Notes: generated by a model from the sequence alone, not told the origin. A DNA stretch of 64,000 bases from Cladocopium goreaui (GCA_947184155.2 CAMXCT020000891.1:742790-806789); one strand, 5' to 3'. Shown: positions 44,622-55,345, numbered from the stretch's first letter. Translations and numbers: made by a program.

Positions 44622-44861
44622 GTCACAAATCTGCTTGCAAAACCTCTGCGGGCAGCAGCAAAATTCTCCGATGGCTGACCCCACTTTTGGGTCCAAATCT
44701 GGACCCCAAAACGGGGCCCAAGCAAAGACCTAAAAGAAGGAATGAAAATGTGATCCCATTCTGGACCCCATTTTGGGGTCCATATTTGGACCCAAAAAAT
44801 GGGGTCACCCATCAGAGAATTTCGCTGCTGCCCGCACATGTTGTGCAAGCAGATTTGCGAC
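44622..44861. repeat. 240-bp foldback element
   Basis: Arms at 44622-44718 and 44763-44861 are inverted copies with few mismatches. The outer ends are GTCACAAATCTGCTTGCA and its inverted match. Inside are palindromic words of the type GGGTCCAAATCTGGACCCC. The loop is about 45 bp. No ORF is needed to explain it. It sits just before the helicase-locus coding similarity begins. Confidence 0.8.
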
Positions 44862-44869
44862 CCTGCAGC

Positions 44870-46869
44870 TTGAACATGAATGTCAACTCATACCTTTTTC
44901 TCTTTGTGCGGCCCAAGTCCGGTTGCTACTGTATGCTAGGAGAGACGGAAAATGGCCACGCCATGGGCACGGCATCTACTTCACCCACAGAACTCCACCT
45001 TTTCTCACCTGGGCTCGACCCATCTTCGAACAAGGAGCACTTTCACCGATGTCGGTCTTCCCAGCGGATTTCCCAATCCTCTGCCTTCCTGGAGACAAGC
45101 TCTTTCAGAGCAAGGATGTGGAAACTGCATATTGCCTTCCCCCAATAGTGCATGCTTTTCATGGAAGCAAAGTAGACATAGGAAAGAAGCTCCAACAGTG
45201 GCAATGGCAAGGTTTACGCCCGCTGGCTGTCGCATTAATCGGAGTTGACCAATTGCCACCGCTGTGGACTCACCCCACAGGGAGTGACTTCGTCCGCGGA
45301 AGCAAGCTGGTAGCAAAACCCCACGTGGCGGAGCAACGAAAGCTCACCCGGACACAAGTCTTGCTACTCCAGATTTTGTGGACGCCAGTTGAACGTCCCC
45401 ATCACAGCAACAACCACACACCGTGGCCTCAAACCTGCCAAGCCACCTATGTCCTCTGTGGACAGCACGCTAGCCTGCAACTCCCCACTGACCAGATTCG
45501 CCCTCTGCCAGAGGCACTACAGAAACGACTGCAAATCGACTCCACCAACCCCGAGCTGGCCATTAATGAAATCCTTGCCAGCCATGCCGACCCAAAATAT
45601 AACGATTGGAACCGGCACAATTGCAGGCACGGCACACACCCAGGAATACCTCCTGCTTCACCTCGCCATGTTCCCAATTGGCCTCCACACCTGGTGCCAT
45701 GTGCTTGGAGTGCCTGATGCAACTGCAAGCACAAATCATCCATCGCGCAAGGAAGGTGTTGGAGTTTTGCCCCATTACCCCAGCGCATAGGAAACCTCCA
45801 TGGCCAGGATACGAACAGGGCATGCGACTCTTCACCAAATTGCTTGTCGCACACCATTGGTAGGAGTTTGCCTGCCTCCTGACGCTCTCCCTGCCGAATC
45901 TTTGAAGTTAGCCAGGTACATGGTGGGCTCGCTGTTCCTCCGAGGACATAGTGCAGGTTCATATGCAGGAATGGTGTGGGAAACTGTCCTGGCGGAGTTC
46001 CCGAGCATTGAAGGACGCACAGTGTTGGCGGCTCTAGCCCTGCCACCATCCCTCCTGACAAGATCAACGCTGTCCTACAGCAGACAAGTACACCTCATCC
46101 ACCATGCAGATGACCGGCTGTGCGTGTGGACCCCCGTCCCACCAGGACATGAAGCTGCTTCAGCAACAGAGACTCCTCATCACGCACATCACTGGGTGGC
46201 GAGCGTATCTAGGCACGGCTCAGCACAATTATGCACATTGGACACGGCCTTCCGGAAGGACGACATGATCACACCAGTCTGGAAAGAATCCCGGGAGTAC
46301 TCCCGTTTGAAGTCTATGCGCAGGCTCCGCTGCGGCTGATTTCATGGTGTAGTTTTGAGCTTAATCAGGTAGCCAGACGCCTCCTGCGCGAGTTGGCAGT
46401 ATTGTGCGAAGAACCACCTACCACGACCAAGGACTTAGTCGACAAGATAGCCTTACGAAACACGCAGGTCCAAAATGAGCAAGAAGCTTCGCAATACCTT
46501 GCCACGTTGGCTACAGTGCACATCGCATCCAGAGCCCAAATGCCCACATACACCACAACGGTCCAACACTTCCTCGGCACCCTGCAATTGCCCATGGCCA
46601 TCTATATGTAGGACTACTATCTACCAATGCTCAGCCCTAACGAAGGCTATAATGAAACTGGACTCACCATGCAAAGCGCTGGCCCTGTCAGAGAACTTTG
46701 GCAACCAGTCGAACTTGAGTTCCCATTTGAAGGTAGCGAGTTCGGGCATTGGAAAGTAAAGGGAGGACGCGATGCATTCGCATTCCGGCACACAAGCCTA
46801 GGCCAAACAGATGTCTACCTCCTACTTGAAAGCCAGGCACACCATCATAAGATAAGTTCCGTACTGTAG
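44870..46869 (+). pseudogene. Frame-broken protein region with GxSxG motif, upstream of SF1 helicase
   Basis: Sensible protein text moves through several frames: frame 1 to about 45605, then AGTAHTQEYLLLHLAMF in frame 2, RKPPWPGYEQGMRLFTKLL in frame 3, and SLFLRGHSAGSYAGMVWETV plus YSRQVHLIHHADDRLCVWTP in frame 2. DMKLLQQQRLLITHITGWRA follows in frame 3, and finally EVYAQAPLRLISW onward in frame 1, with one TAG at 46609. GHSAGSYAG resembles the nucleophile elbow of alpha/beta hydrolases. The same text pattern occurs at 60630-61790, which confirms the frames. I infer one ancestral protein continuing into the helicase. The shifts mean decay, assembly indels or unrecognised introns. Confidence 0.5.
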
Positions 46870-46889
46870 GTACTGGTAGATTAATTGCA

Positions 46890-49748
46890 ATGGTTGGAGT
46901 CGGTGATGCCGCAGCCAAAGATGCTGGAACCTTACAGATCCTTTTCGGGTTGGTGCTCGCAATCACGCCGCGCACAACCAAGAATAAGAATGAATTACCA
47001 GCCACCCGGATACACAGGCAGTGCAATCCCAAAGCTATCGAAGTAGCCTTCCTTTCAGTTCCAGCCATCGAATTCTTTGCAGAAGAACAGTACCAAGCGC
47101 TGCAGGATTGGTACCGTGCTTTAGGACAGGGGTTGGAACTAATTGACGCCACGGTAAAGAATGATAGAGGCCCCCTGCCCGCTACGTTTCTCCTGCACGA
47201 CCTTTGGATGTTTGGGTGCACCAAGCCCACCAGCGAAGTAACCGCAGTCGCACAAACCCCCCTCTGCAGGTATCAGTTAGGCCTAGGAATCTATAATGTC
47301 CATGCTGCTGTCGAGGGGATGGATGGAGGTAAACGATCACACCTTCTGAATCTGTGCGGGCAGTTATTGCGGCTTGTCCTCATTCCCTGCCATATCAAAG
47401 GAGAACCTTACCACTGGACTCGCAGTACAGCAATCTCCTTTGCCGCGGAACTCGATGGACACGTCCTAGGCACGCTATGCGCAGTCACCATGGCGCTACT
47501 CACCAATCGGCTTGACCTGTGTATCCAAGGGTTATTTGGGGCAGGCAAATCCAAGTCAATGGCCGTCCTCATCCTAGCCCTTCTGGAACTTGATGTAACA
47601 GACAGCCTAAAAATCTTGTTCATATGCAAAGAAAACTCTGGCACCCGCTCCTTCGCTGACCTGCTCCTATGGCTCGACCCCCCGTCGGGGGTGCTTGGAC
47701 GCATAGGCAGGCTAGTCGGAGACCAAGAGCGCAACAAAAGCAGCTATTCCCACACCAAATTTGATATCAACCCGAGGGAGAGAAGGCAGATGTTAAACAG
47801 GTGCCAACTGGTTATGGCCACGGGAGGAACGATAGCCCAAGGCTTCACCATGCAATGGTCAACGCTTGGTGAGTTCATGCAAGACCTCTCCCTCCTGGTG
47901 ATCGACGAAGGCCAGCAATACGGTACAGACCGTGAAATTGCGGTAATTAGCCTGCTCAAACAGCAACCCCTTGTCCTATGGACTGGGGACTCACAGCAAA
48001 CGCCAGGCGGCATTGCCCAGGCAGCACCCAATGCCAAAAGATCTCGCCAGCTCCTGTTGGCCAAAAAACACGGGTTACGCAGCGACAGAAATTATTTTAT
48101 GCCATCCAACCTAGCAGAAGCAATGATCAAGCTCCTTGACCACTCCTCCAATGAAGGGCTTGCCATTCTGAGCCAAGTCCTATGCAAAGGAGAACATGCC
48201 TTAGGCAACCTATGGACTGACCAACTGTCACAACAAGCCGCTCTGGACCTCCGAAAGGTAAACACGGTCCTCCCAGGCCTACAGTTTCGAGCGGCCCAAC
48301 CGAATGAGCAAACCCAACTCCTCACAATAGTGGACCCCCAGCTTCTAGAAGGCACAACAGTAAACTTTTCACGGTCCCTTGTCCGTCTTGCCTGGATACT
48401 GCAACATGCAGTCACCCTCCTACCCATGGCAGGTGACATTCAAGCTGTACTGAACTCCCAGACAGCAGGAGTCAGTGATATCCATGCGTGGGGACTTATG
48501 CTGCCATCTAGCTCTAGAGTGAGCCCCATCACATACCATTCAGTGGTTGCGGTCAGATACCCGGACCTCTGCCGATGCATCAACAGTGCCTGGGAATTGG
48601 GAAGCTTCGCTTCAGGCGGAATCTCTAGCAAACCCCCAGGATTCCAATTCGTACTATGGGACACCAATGCCAGAATCAACGGTTTGGTCGCGGTAGATCT
48701 GGAGACGCTCGTGTCACAAGTGCTCTCTGACTACCCCCCGAACGCAGGCTTTGCCAATGGGGTTTTCATAATGACCACAGCCACCGACCACAAGAACAAC
48801 CTCAATAGCTCCGCCCTCAAGAAGAACTATGCCCGCACACTGCGCGTTGAAACCATTGCTAACTCAGCAGGAGGCACGGCAGAAGTAGCAATAGTGGCCC
48901 AGCCAAGTACAGGATTCCTCAACGCAAGGTTCTACCCAGATGGCTCACCCACGGAAGACACCGAAGACTGCTTAGGCCGCATCACGGTTGGACTCACACG
49001 ATCGAAATCCTTGACTCTGCTGGTTTCCCCACTTGACATGATGCGACTCATCGGAATGGCTCAGGTGGTTGCAACGATCGCCTATGGCATCCAAGGCCTT
49101 AGAAGAGGAGAAACCACCTGGGATTGGCCTAAGTTCAATGCCAATCCGGAACAAGAAAACCTTGAACAAATGAGAAGATGGTCTTTAAATACAGCGCCTT
49201 CATGGTCGTATCCCCCCCTGGCAATCGCCAACAAATATCATGATCACCAAACCAACCAGCCAAAAAGCGTACGATATCGACTCATTTTAGTACGAGCGTC
49301 TGACCTCGACTGGCTGAAAGGAGATCGACTCAAGGACATACAAGCACAAGCAAGGGCCGGCCATAAGTGGATCCCGGCACAGCAACTTCTATACAATGAA
49401 ACCATTTTATATGCATACGCCGCCGACCGCACGAATCGACCTACATACGTGTGCCTGCCATCTGGATTGTACAACGCACGTGCCGGGCGTGTCCTGGCAC
49501 AAGCCGGCCCTGACCAAGAAATCACACCGCTACCGGGCATTTACTTCTTTGATGGGTGGCGAGTACATCCAACATTGGTTATCCCCGCCAACCTACCAAG
49601 CACAAAAGAGGCACCAGTATATGAGGTTGAAGCCCCCGCACACAGCACTGCAAGCACAGAACCACCCCGCTCGCCGGAGGAAGAGGCGCGCGACATCCTC
49701 GCTACCGCTGCTAAGAACCAAACCGAAGACGGACCCCAGCACTCGTAG
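46890..49748 (+). CDS. SF1 (UPF1-like) helicase, 952 residues
   Basis: ATG at 46890; the frame is open from 46851, so the true protein may start upstream. Motifs: Walker A GLFGAGKSKS (about 214-223), motif II LLVIDEGQQYG (335-345, DEGQ), motif III LVLWTGDSQQTPGG (361-374), motif V-like VETIANSAGGTAEVAIV (653-669) and motif VI GRITVGLTRSKSLTLLV (696-712). This order and spacing fit the UPF1/ZNFX1-type SF1 helicases, which unwind RNA or DNA with ATP. About 200 residues precede Walker A and about 240 follow motif VI, both without domains I know. All ATPase residues are kept although the upstream 2 kb is frame-broken. The copy may still be expressed, or only recently damaged. Confidence 0.75.
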   Translation: MVGVGDAAAKDAGTLQILFGLVLAITPRTTKNKNELPATRIHRQCNPKAIEVAFLSVPAIEFFAEEQYQALQDWYRALGQGLELIDATVKNDRGPLPATFLLHDLWMFGCTKPTSEVTAVAQTPLCRYQLGLGIYNVHAAVEGMDGGKRSHLLNLCGQLLRLVLIPCHIKGEPYHWTRSTAISFAAELDGHVLGTLCAVTMALLTNRLDLCIQGLFGAGKSKSMAVLILALLELDVTDSLKILFICKENSGTRSFADLLLWLDPPSGVLGRIGRLVGDQERNKSSYSHTKFDINPRERRQMLNRCQLVMATGGTIAQGFTMQWSTLGEFMQDLSLLVIDEGQQYGTDREIAVISLLKQQPLVLWTGDSQQTPGGIAQAAPNAKRSRQLLLAKKHGLRSDRNYFMPSNLAEAMIKLLDHSSNEGLAILSQVLCKGEHALGNLWTDQLSQQAALDLRKVNTVLPGLQFRAAQPNEQTQLLTIVDPQLLEGTTVNFSRSLVRLAWILQHAVTLLPMAGDIQAVLNSQTAGVSDIHAWGLMLPSSSRVSPITYHSVVAVRYPDLCRCINSAWELGSFASGGISSKPPGFQFVLWDTNARINGLVAVDLETLVSQVLSDYPPNAGFANGVFIMTTATDHKNNLNSSALKKNYARTLRVETIANSAGGTAEVAIVAQPSTGFLNARFYPDGSPTEDTEDCLGRITVGLTRSKSLTLLVSPLDMMRLIGMAQVVATIAYGIQGLRRGETTWDWPKFNANPEQENLEQMRRWSLNTAPSWSYPPLAIANKYHDHQTNQPKSVRYRLILVRASDLDWLKGDRLKDIQAQARAGHKWIPAQQLLYNETILYAYAADRTNRPTYVCLPSGLYNARAGRVLAQAGPDQEITPLPGIYFFDGWRVHPTLVIPANLPSTKEAPVYEVEAPAHSTASTEPPRSPEEEARDILATAAKNQTEDGPQHS

Positions 49749-49782
49749 GGCAGCCATCCGTGCATGTAAGTATTTGAGAGCC

Positions 49783-51135
49783 ATGGTCAACCAACATGGC
49801 CCCCTCATCCAGTCAGCACATGAAGCCGCCAAGACCCACAGCAAAGGCAGCGCAACAACAGCCATGCAATATCGCCCAAAAGAAGGAGAGCTCCCAGTAA
49901 TAGCACCAGAGCTGACATCTGAGCTACTGCATTGCCTATCCACGTTGCCTGATCCATGGCCCCTGGCCAAAATCACTATCGACATGGAAAAGCCTAGCCA
50001 GTGGGTCTCCAAAATGTGCCGGCTCTTTTTTGCAGATGAATACGCCAGACGCACGGTAGGAGTGCCCACAACAGCACAGGTACCAGACTTGGAGCCAGCA
50101 TTCAAGGCTACCCAGAACATTCTCCCCAAGCTGGAGGCAAGAATTATTGAATTCCTCTCCGAGTGGCTAGTGACCTTTCTAATGCCAGCGAAGCATTTGT
50201 TGGACACCAGAGCACCCCACCTCTATTTCATGTTCCTTCAAGAATACTGGTTTAAAGAGTTATATCTGGGTCTTAAAGTTACGGCATCTTTTGACCGATC
50301 CGAGTCATACACACGAATTATAGATGGACAGGTCAGATGCATTACACCTGACTTCAAGCCCAAAGATTTACAGGTAGCATGGAACGTCCAGTTCATCACT
50401 GTGTTTGTCCCTGCATGGATGATTCCTCCCATGTATCACAGCCTGCGCAGGGAAAGTATTAAAAATACTAACTCCGCCAGCGCAATAGGGGTCAAGTCTG
50501 TCCGCCCTACCTGGTTTGAGGACATAGTAACCTCCAGGGAACCTGCATATCAAGCCGGACAGGAACAGCCTGAACCGATGCACGGCCTTAAGCTTGTCAT
50601 CAAAGAGGAAGCATTGCCCCTTAAAGAGCAGCCGGAGTTCCCAGCGCTAGCGGAACTGGCCAAACGAGGTTTGCTCGCTCCGGATACATGGAGCTGCAAA
50701 CGAGCGCAAATCAGCTTGAAAGCAACAATTGATGTACCAATGCTTGGCACAATCATTGAACAAAATGGCGACGGACTCCTCGAACAATCACACATGCCAG
50801 TAGGCTGGCCACTTCATATTGATGGAGCTGTCCGACAGAACTGCGCCCATCGAGGCACAACCTTACAGGAGCTTGACAATTTGCTTGGGGAATACGACCT
50901 GAAGAGAGACCTAGTCGAGATCAATCGCAAAGCACCCCAATGGTCTCATAACGCAGTGTGGAACAAAAAATATATGGAACCCAGGCCAGGTTTCGCCTTA
51001 CAACAACTGTGGGCGAACTCAGAGTCAGCTATCACACAGAAAACATCCCCCTCCTATGAGGTGAAGGACAGTGACATCCGCCGGGCCGTCATGGCCATTA
51101 CAGCAGTGAGCAGTGCCAGCTGCCACATTGCCTGA
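49783..51135 (+). CDS. Unidentified protein following the helicase
   Basis: 450 residues from ATG at 49783; the same frame is open back to 49396, overlapping the helicase in another frame, so the start is uncertain. No domain is recognised. The product has amphipathic helices near the start, LYFMFLQEYWFKELYLGLKV near residue 150, and VAWNVQFITVFVPAWMIPPM near residue 200. CKRAQISLKATIDVPMLGTI comes later. The helicase stop lies 34 bp upstream, so the two were probably one polyprotein or adjacent genes. A GTAAGT at 49766-49771 could be a splice donor. Codon style matches the helicase. Confidence 0.5.
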   Translation: MVNQHGPLIQSAHEAAKTHSKGSATTAMQYRPKEGELPVIAPELTSELLHCLSTLPDPWPLAKITIDMEKPSQWVSKMCRLFFADEYARRTVGVPTTAQVPDLEPAFKATQNILPKLEARIIEFLSEWLVTFLMPAKHLLDTRAPHLYFMFLQEYWFKELYLGLKVTASFDRSESYTRIIDGQVRCITPDFKPKDLQVAWNVQFITVFVPAWMIPPMYHSLRRESIKNTNSASAIGVKSVRPTWFEDIVTSREPAYQAGQEQPEPMHGLKLVIKEEALPLKEQPEFPALAELAKRGLLAPDTWSCKRAQISLKATIDVPMLGTIIEQNGDGLLEQSHMPVGWPLHIDGAVRQNCAHRGTTLQELDNLLGEYDLKRDLVEINRKAPQWSHNAVWNKKYMEPRPGFALQQLWANSESAITQKTSPSYEVKDSDIRRAVMAITAVSSASCHIA

Positions 51136-51167
51136 GACTGCATTCCTTTTGGCGCTAGGAGGTCCGA

Positions 51168-51659
51168 ATGGTCCCACCACAAACTGGATCACTAGCGCAA
51201 CGAGCTGTAGAAGAGTGGGAACGAAACCTGTGTGAACAAAGCAGTCGCAATCCTGGAGCAGATGCAGGCTGGAAAACCAGCCCTTATCAAAAAGATGGAG
51301 GAGAAATGCTTATTGCCATTGTGCTTGATCGGCCACTAGTGGAGGCAAAAGCATTGGTGGAAGCTCCTGATGCCTTCATCCAAGCGATCACCAGGATTAT
51401 GCAAGACAAACAGAATCACCCAGTTATTGCACAAATGATCAGGCCGGGGGCAAACGATGATTTACCACCCTCGGAGAGTGCAGCTAGCTCCTCCGGAGGC
51501 CGCAGCCACCGAGTCGCCGTAGCACACTCCCCTAGCACAGACACATACGCATTTCCAATAAGTGCTTGCGGACAACGTGAGGTCCTCACGGTTGCCACCC
51601 ACCAAAAGCGGCACCAGGGCTACACTGACCCACGCTATAGGTGTTACTGGTCAACATGA
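51168..51659 (+). CDS. Unidentified small ORF at the end of the helicase locus
   Basis: 163 residues from ATG, in another frame from the preceding ORF and 32 bp after it. The N-terminal half has a helical segment (VEEWERNLCEQSSR) and DGGEMLIAIVLDRPLVEAKA. The second half is Ser-rich and low in structure. The end of the frame repeats itself weakly: GGACAACGTGAGGTCCTCAC and GGTCAACATGAGGTACTCAT. No function can be given. It may be a frameshifted extension of the neighbour. Confidence 0.35.
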   Translation: MVPPQTGSLAQRAVEEWERNLCEQSSRNPGADAGWKTSPYQKDGGEMLIAIVLDRPLVEAKALVEAPDAFIQAITRIMQDKQNHPVIAQMIRPGANDDLPPSESAASSSGGRSHRVAVAHSPSTDTYAFPISACGQREVLTVATHQKRHQGYTDPRYRCYWST

Positions 51660-51846
51660 GGTACTCATGGTTGGCCTGTACACCTGTGACCCAGCGAAGG
51701 TGGTGAGTAATTCCAAATCACTTTACTGGTGTACTACACACAAAGGTAGGAGTAAGAAGTAGATTGGGATGGGGGGGGGACACGGGTTACTTAATTGACA
51801 CTAGTAGCAACTAGTAGTCTCTAGCTTAGGATGATGTCAAAGCACA

Positions 51847-52134
51847 TCAAGCCATGGAACCCGTCGCCGTTTGCCTGACTTCAAACCAACATCCTGACCG
51901 GTCGTATACGACTTCCAAATGGATGTCTTTATCCACTCTTGCTCCAATGAGTAGACAACACCACCGTTGATGGCTTGACTGTGCAGCCGCTCTACGCCTG
52001 AAGAACACCCTGCGTGCAGTTTCGCCCTTTAGTATGGCCCGCCCGACTCCAATTTTTTTTTTCCCGTCCAACGCCTTCATGGCTTCCGCCAGGTCGTTAC
52101 ACACGTTCAATCGCAGCAAAAAGATGAATTGCAA
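51847..52134 (-). CDS. Possible exon, relative of 41980-42168
   Basis: About 95 codons read NDLAEAMKALDGKKKIGVGR, then VFFRRRAAAQSSHQRWCCLL and HLEVVYDRSGCWFEVRQT. Composition looks protein-like, and a diverged relative lies about 9.9 kb away in the same orientation, on the other side of the helicase locus. I know no family for it. The A/C-rich tract on its right is shared by both copies. Confidence 0.3.
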   Translation of the reverse strand: MQFIFLLRLNVCNDLAEAMKALDGKKKIGVGRAILKGETARRVFFRRRAAAQSSHQRWCCLLIGARVDKDIHLEVVYDRSGCWFEVRQTATGSMA

Positions 52135-52699
52135 TTATCATGCAAGGCTGTCTACTTGTCGATAGCCACAAAAGCACTGGTAATGGACCTGTACACAGTC
52201 CAGTGAGCGGTCCCATCAAAAACAAACCACAAACCAAAAACAAAAGCAACCAAGCAAACAAAACACACAAAACCACAACCAAACCAAAACAAACAAAAAA
52301 CACAGAGAAGTGGGATCGCTACCAGCTATGAGAATAACATGCACGATGACAACTTGTGTGTCATTATGAGTATGGCCGCCGAAAATGAAGCAAAACAAAG
52401 ACAACACAGAACAACACAAAGGGGCCAGGCAAGAGGGTGATAGAAGCAACAAAGCTCAATGCGGAAACCAGGGATCCCCCCATCCAGGATCCCCGAGATC
52501 ACAGAGAGCAGCCGTTCAGGCATAACGTTCACCCAAACACTTCGAAGCAAACAACGACAACGCCGTGTCGCAACGAGAGTGGTGAAAAACGAATAAAAGG
52601 TGAAACGGGAGGTGAGACATGATCTAATGTGAAAATGACAGCAGTAGCTACGGCATGCAGGGCGCACTCAGAGTCCGCTCAGTAGTTCTTTTCCAAGCA
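52135..52699. other. Spacer with A/C-rich tract
   Basis: The tract at 52215-52305 (CAAACCAAAACAAAC words) parallels that at 42305-42390. No gene is recognised. Confidence 0.4.
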
Positions 52700-54229
52700 T
52701 CATCGTCATTGGGGCTGCAGAGCACTCTTGCGGTGCATGCTGCTTTCAAAACTGTATCCAATGCGATCGAGTTAGCGAGGCTTGCAAGCGTGGAGCTCCT
52801 TCAGCAAGAGTTGTTGGCTTACATGAATGTTCAACAGAGGTTCAGAAAGGCAGTTTGTGTCAGCAGTGCAAAGATCTTCTGTGGCGTTCAATTCTTTGGA
52901 CAGGGACCAGTTTTATCATCGAAATGTTCAGCAGAAGTTCTGGACGGGCAAATCCAACCTGACGGAAACCCATTCTGCATACCAGAAAACCTTGGCATTC
53001 TCCCGTCGCTGTGGCTCCAGGCGAGACTGATGTTGTCTTTGATTGCCATCCAAGAAAAGTTTGCGCGCGTCTTGCTGAGTGTGGCCGGTGAACTGTGGTT
53101 GCGCGGGCAAGGTGCCAAGGTGGAGGATGTCCTTATGCAAACAGCCAGGGCTCTCACAATTCGATTGGCAGAGAAGCTCGCCCAGGCGATGAGCTCGTTG
53201 ATGAGATTGGCTGAATCCATGGTGACTCCAGAAACTGAATGCCTTTTGTATGCCACTTACTGGTTTCGGCCCATCCTGTCTGAACTCATTGGCTCAGCCC
53301 GCGAGAGCTCCGAGGTGAATCGGAGTCGAGCGCCGAGTGGCCCTGTTAAAGTCCTAGTCACAGATCGGCCGCATCGGCGCACTACTGGGTTGTTGGACCT
53401 TACGAGTGGCGCCTCTGCCCTCTTGGCATGGTTTCCGGCTAGTTGGGCCAGTAAAATTGCTCCCAAACCCTCGAGAATGCTCCTGAGAATGCACAGAAAC
53501 CTCAAGAAATCAACATCACGTGCCCGAAACGTTCCTGTGACGAGACTCCCGTGGAAGGAGAAAAGCAGCTGCTCCAAGCAGTTAAATTTGTTGCTAAAAA
53601 TTTGCCTGGTTTTCACCTGGGGTTGGATGAAGACTTTCAAATGGCTAGAAGCTTCCAGGAGCTCATCAATAGCTACACCACAGGGCTCGTTGAACCATGT
53701 ATGATGCGAGGTCTCCAACCCCTAGGATCGAATCGTACTGCTCTTGAAGTGATTATTCCCTCTCCAGAAGGGCTTACCTGAAAAATGGAAAGAAACAGCC
53801 ACACTGTGCCCACTTGACTGGCCTTCCAACTACAGTCTTTTACTATTGTGGCATATGAATGGGAGTCTTCATCAAACAGAGGCGCGACTCAGGAAGCAAC
53901 TGTCACACAGCCACATGTTTGCTGAGTGGACAGTCCATCTCGATAGATTTGCGGAGTGAGTTTTATTCCAGCAACCAGCAGTCTATATAGCGGAACATGC
54001 CTTGCAAACCAACCTGCGTGAGCGAAACTTCCCAGACAGGCGAGTCCGCAGGAGGGTCCCTCCGGAAGATCTGGATGAACATCGAAGGGCGCTCAGAGCG
54101 CTTCATCAGCGTGCTACTGCCCAGCAAGCAGTGAACCCAGTTTCATTTGGGCTCACCAATGAATGGTATGACACCATTACAGCAGACAAAAAACACCATC
54201 TGGAACATTTCACGAGAGGTATGACATGA
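52700..54229 (+). pseudogene. Decayed gene with Cys-rich start, multiple frames
   Basis: Protein-like text occurs as CFQNCIQCDRVSEACKRG and GSLCQQCKDLLWRSILWTGT near 52742-52910. ITCPKRSCDETPVEGEKQLL through LGLDEDFQMARSFQELINSY follows near 53500-53680. YSLLLWHMNGSLHQTEARLR through PEDLDEHRRALRALHQRA lies at 53832-54115, with one TGA near 53958. The frames change between segments. The DNA around 52750-52970 is also similar to 61255-61480 (TCCAATG-GATCGAGTT and GTTTTGGACAGG-type words). The paired CxxC in the first segment suggests a zinc finger. No family can be named. Confidence 0.4.
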
Positions 54230-54540
54230 TCCCCAGCTCAACCCCCTCGTATCACACTTTCCTTCGTGTGTCCACCCCCTCTCCCCCCTTCCCTACTCTC
54301 TTTTCTGTTTCACTCTGGGTTTTCACCCATTGGTTGGCTTTTGTTCATCAATCACGGTGGTGGAAGATGACTTACGTGTCTAATTGGTACAATTGTCACA
54401 TCTACTTAAGTGTACTGCTCATACCCAGTGTGTCTGTCCAAAGACGTGACAGGTGCACTGGTATGCAGCAGGAGACACAGTTTCCCCATTTATAATTGAG
54501 GCTCATCATGCGACACATGCCTGGCTCCAACCAACCCAGA

Positions 54541-54907
54541 TCTCTCCATCAGTTGGAAGCCACAGTTGGCTTTGTGTGCGAGTGCCAGCTTAGGCATAAC
54601 AGATCGGGCCGCATGGCTTCGTTACTATCACAGAACAAACCATGAACCCCTAAATAGGGCCTATATTTCGATTCCAAAAATGGCCCCATCACGGCAAAGA
54701 CAATGTAGCCAATCGGAAATAGTGAAGGATATTCTCGAAGAGCATGCAAAGGTCGGTGGAGCCTTCACAGGATGGCTGCAGGCGAAATGTTTCATTCCAG
54801 CTCCTCATTACAATGATAACATCTGGGCCAGTCCAAGTCCCCTGCAACCCCTGCAGTCAGCGTTAAAGTCACAAAAGCAAGGTGGGCCAGAGAACCCAAA
54901 AGCATGA
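54541..54907 (+). pseudogene. Decayed coding fragment running into a foldback remnant
   Basis: One frame gives LRYYHRTNHEPLNRAYISIP, then SQSEIVKDILEEHAKVGGAF and LQAKCFIPAPHYNDNIW. It then enters CCCCTGCAACCCCTGCAGTC, a copy of the foldback end seen at 55165. It looks like the tail of the decayed gene at 52700-54229 interrupted by a small element. Confidence 0.35.
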
Positions 54908-55157
54908 CGGCACACAGCACGCCTTTTAATCTTGTGGTGTGGGCAGCTGTGCTCTGCACGAAATCGACGTAAGATCTGTACTGAAGCATCGTGCGCACTG
55001 ACGGTATCAAGGGCCACAATTCACCACAGCATGCTGTGTCAGCTACGTCTACATTCTTCTAGTCGCTTTTTCTGCTAATGTAATTAATTCCGTCCCATCT
55101 TATCTATTTCTGCGTTCTCATTTCGTTTGCTAGAGACCCCTAGAAAAATGTGACCAC

Positions 55158-55345
55158 ACCCAATCCCCTGCGACCCCTGCGGTCAATGTTGAAATTTGTC
55201 AATGTTTGAATACCGATCGAACAGACATCAATAGACATGAAAGGCTTTCATTCTGGGAGGTCTCCTCGATAGACATCAAACATTTATTCTGAAAAGTCCG
55301 CGGCATGTCAACATTGACTGCAGGGGTTCAAGGGGATCCCCTGCG
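55158..55345. repeat. MITE-like foldback with CCCCTGCGACCCCTGC ends
   Basis: ATCCCCTGCGACCCCTGCGG then TCAATGTTGA near 55166-55197 is inverted at about 55306-55335 (TCAACATTGACTGCAGGGGT then TCAAGGGGAT). A third, single end lies at about 54836-54866. The loop is non-coding. Confidence 0.7.

Noticed and set aside
46890..49748. Helitron-type Rep/helicase
   Set aside because: Motifs are UPF1-like SF1, not Pif1, and no HUH Rep motif is seen in the neighbourhood.
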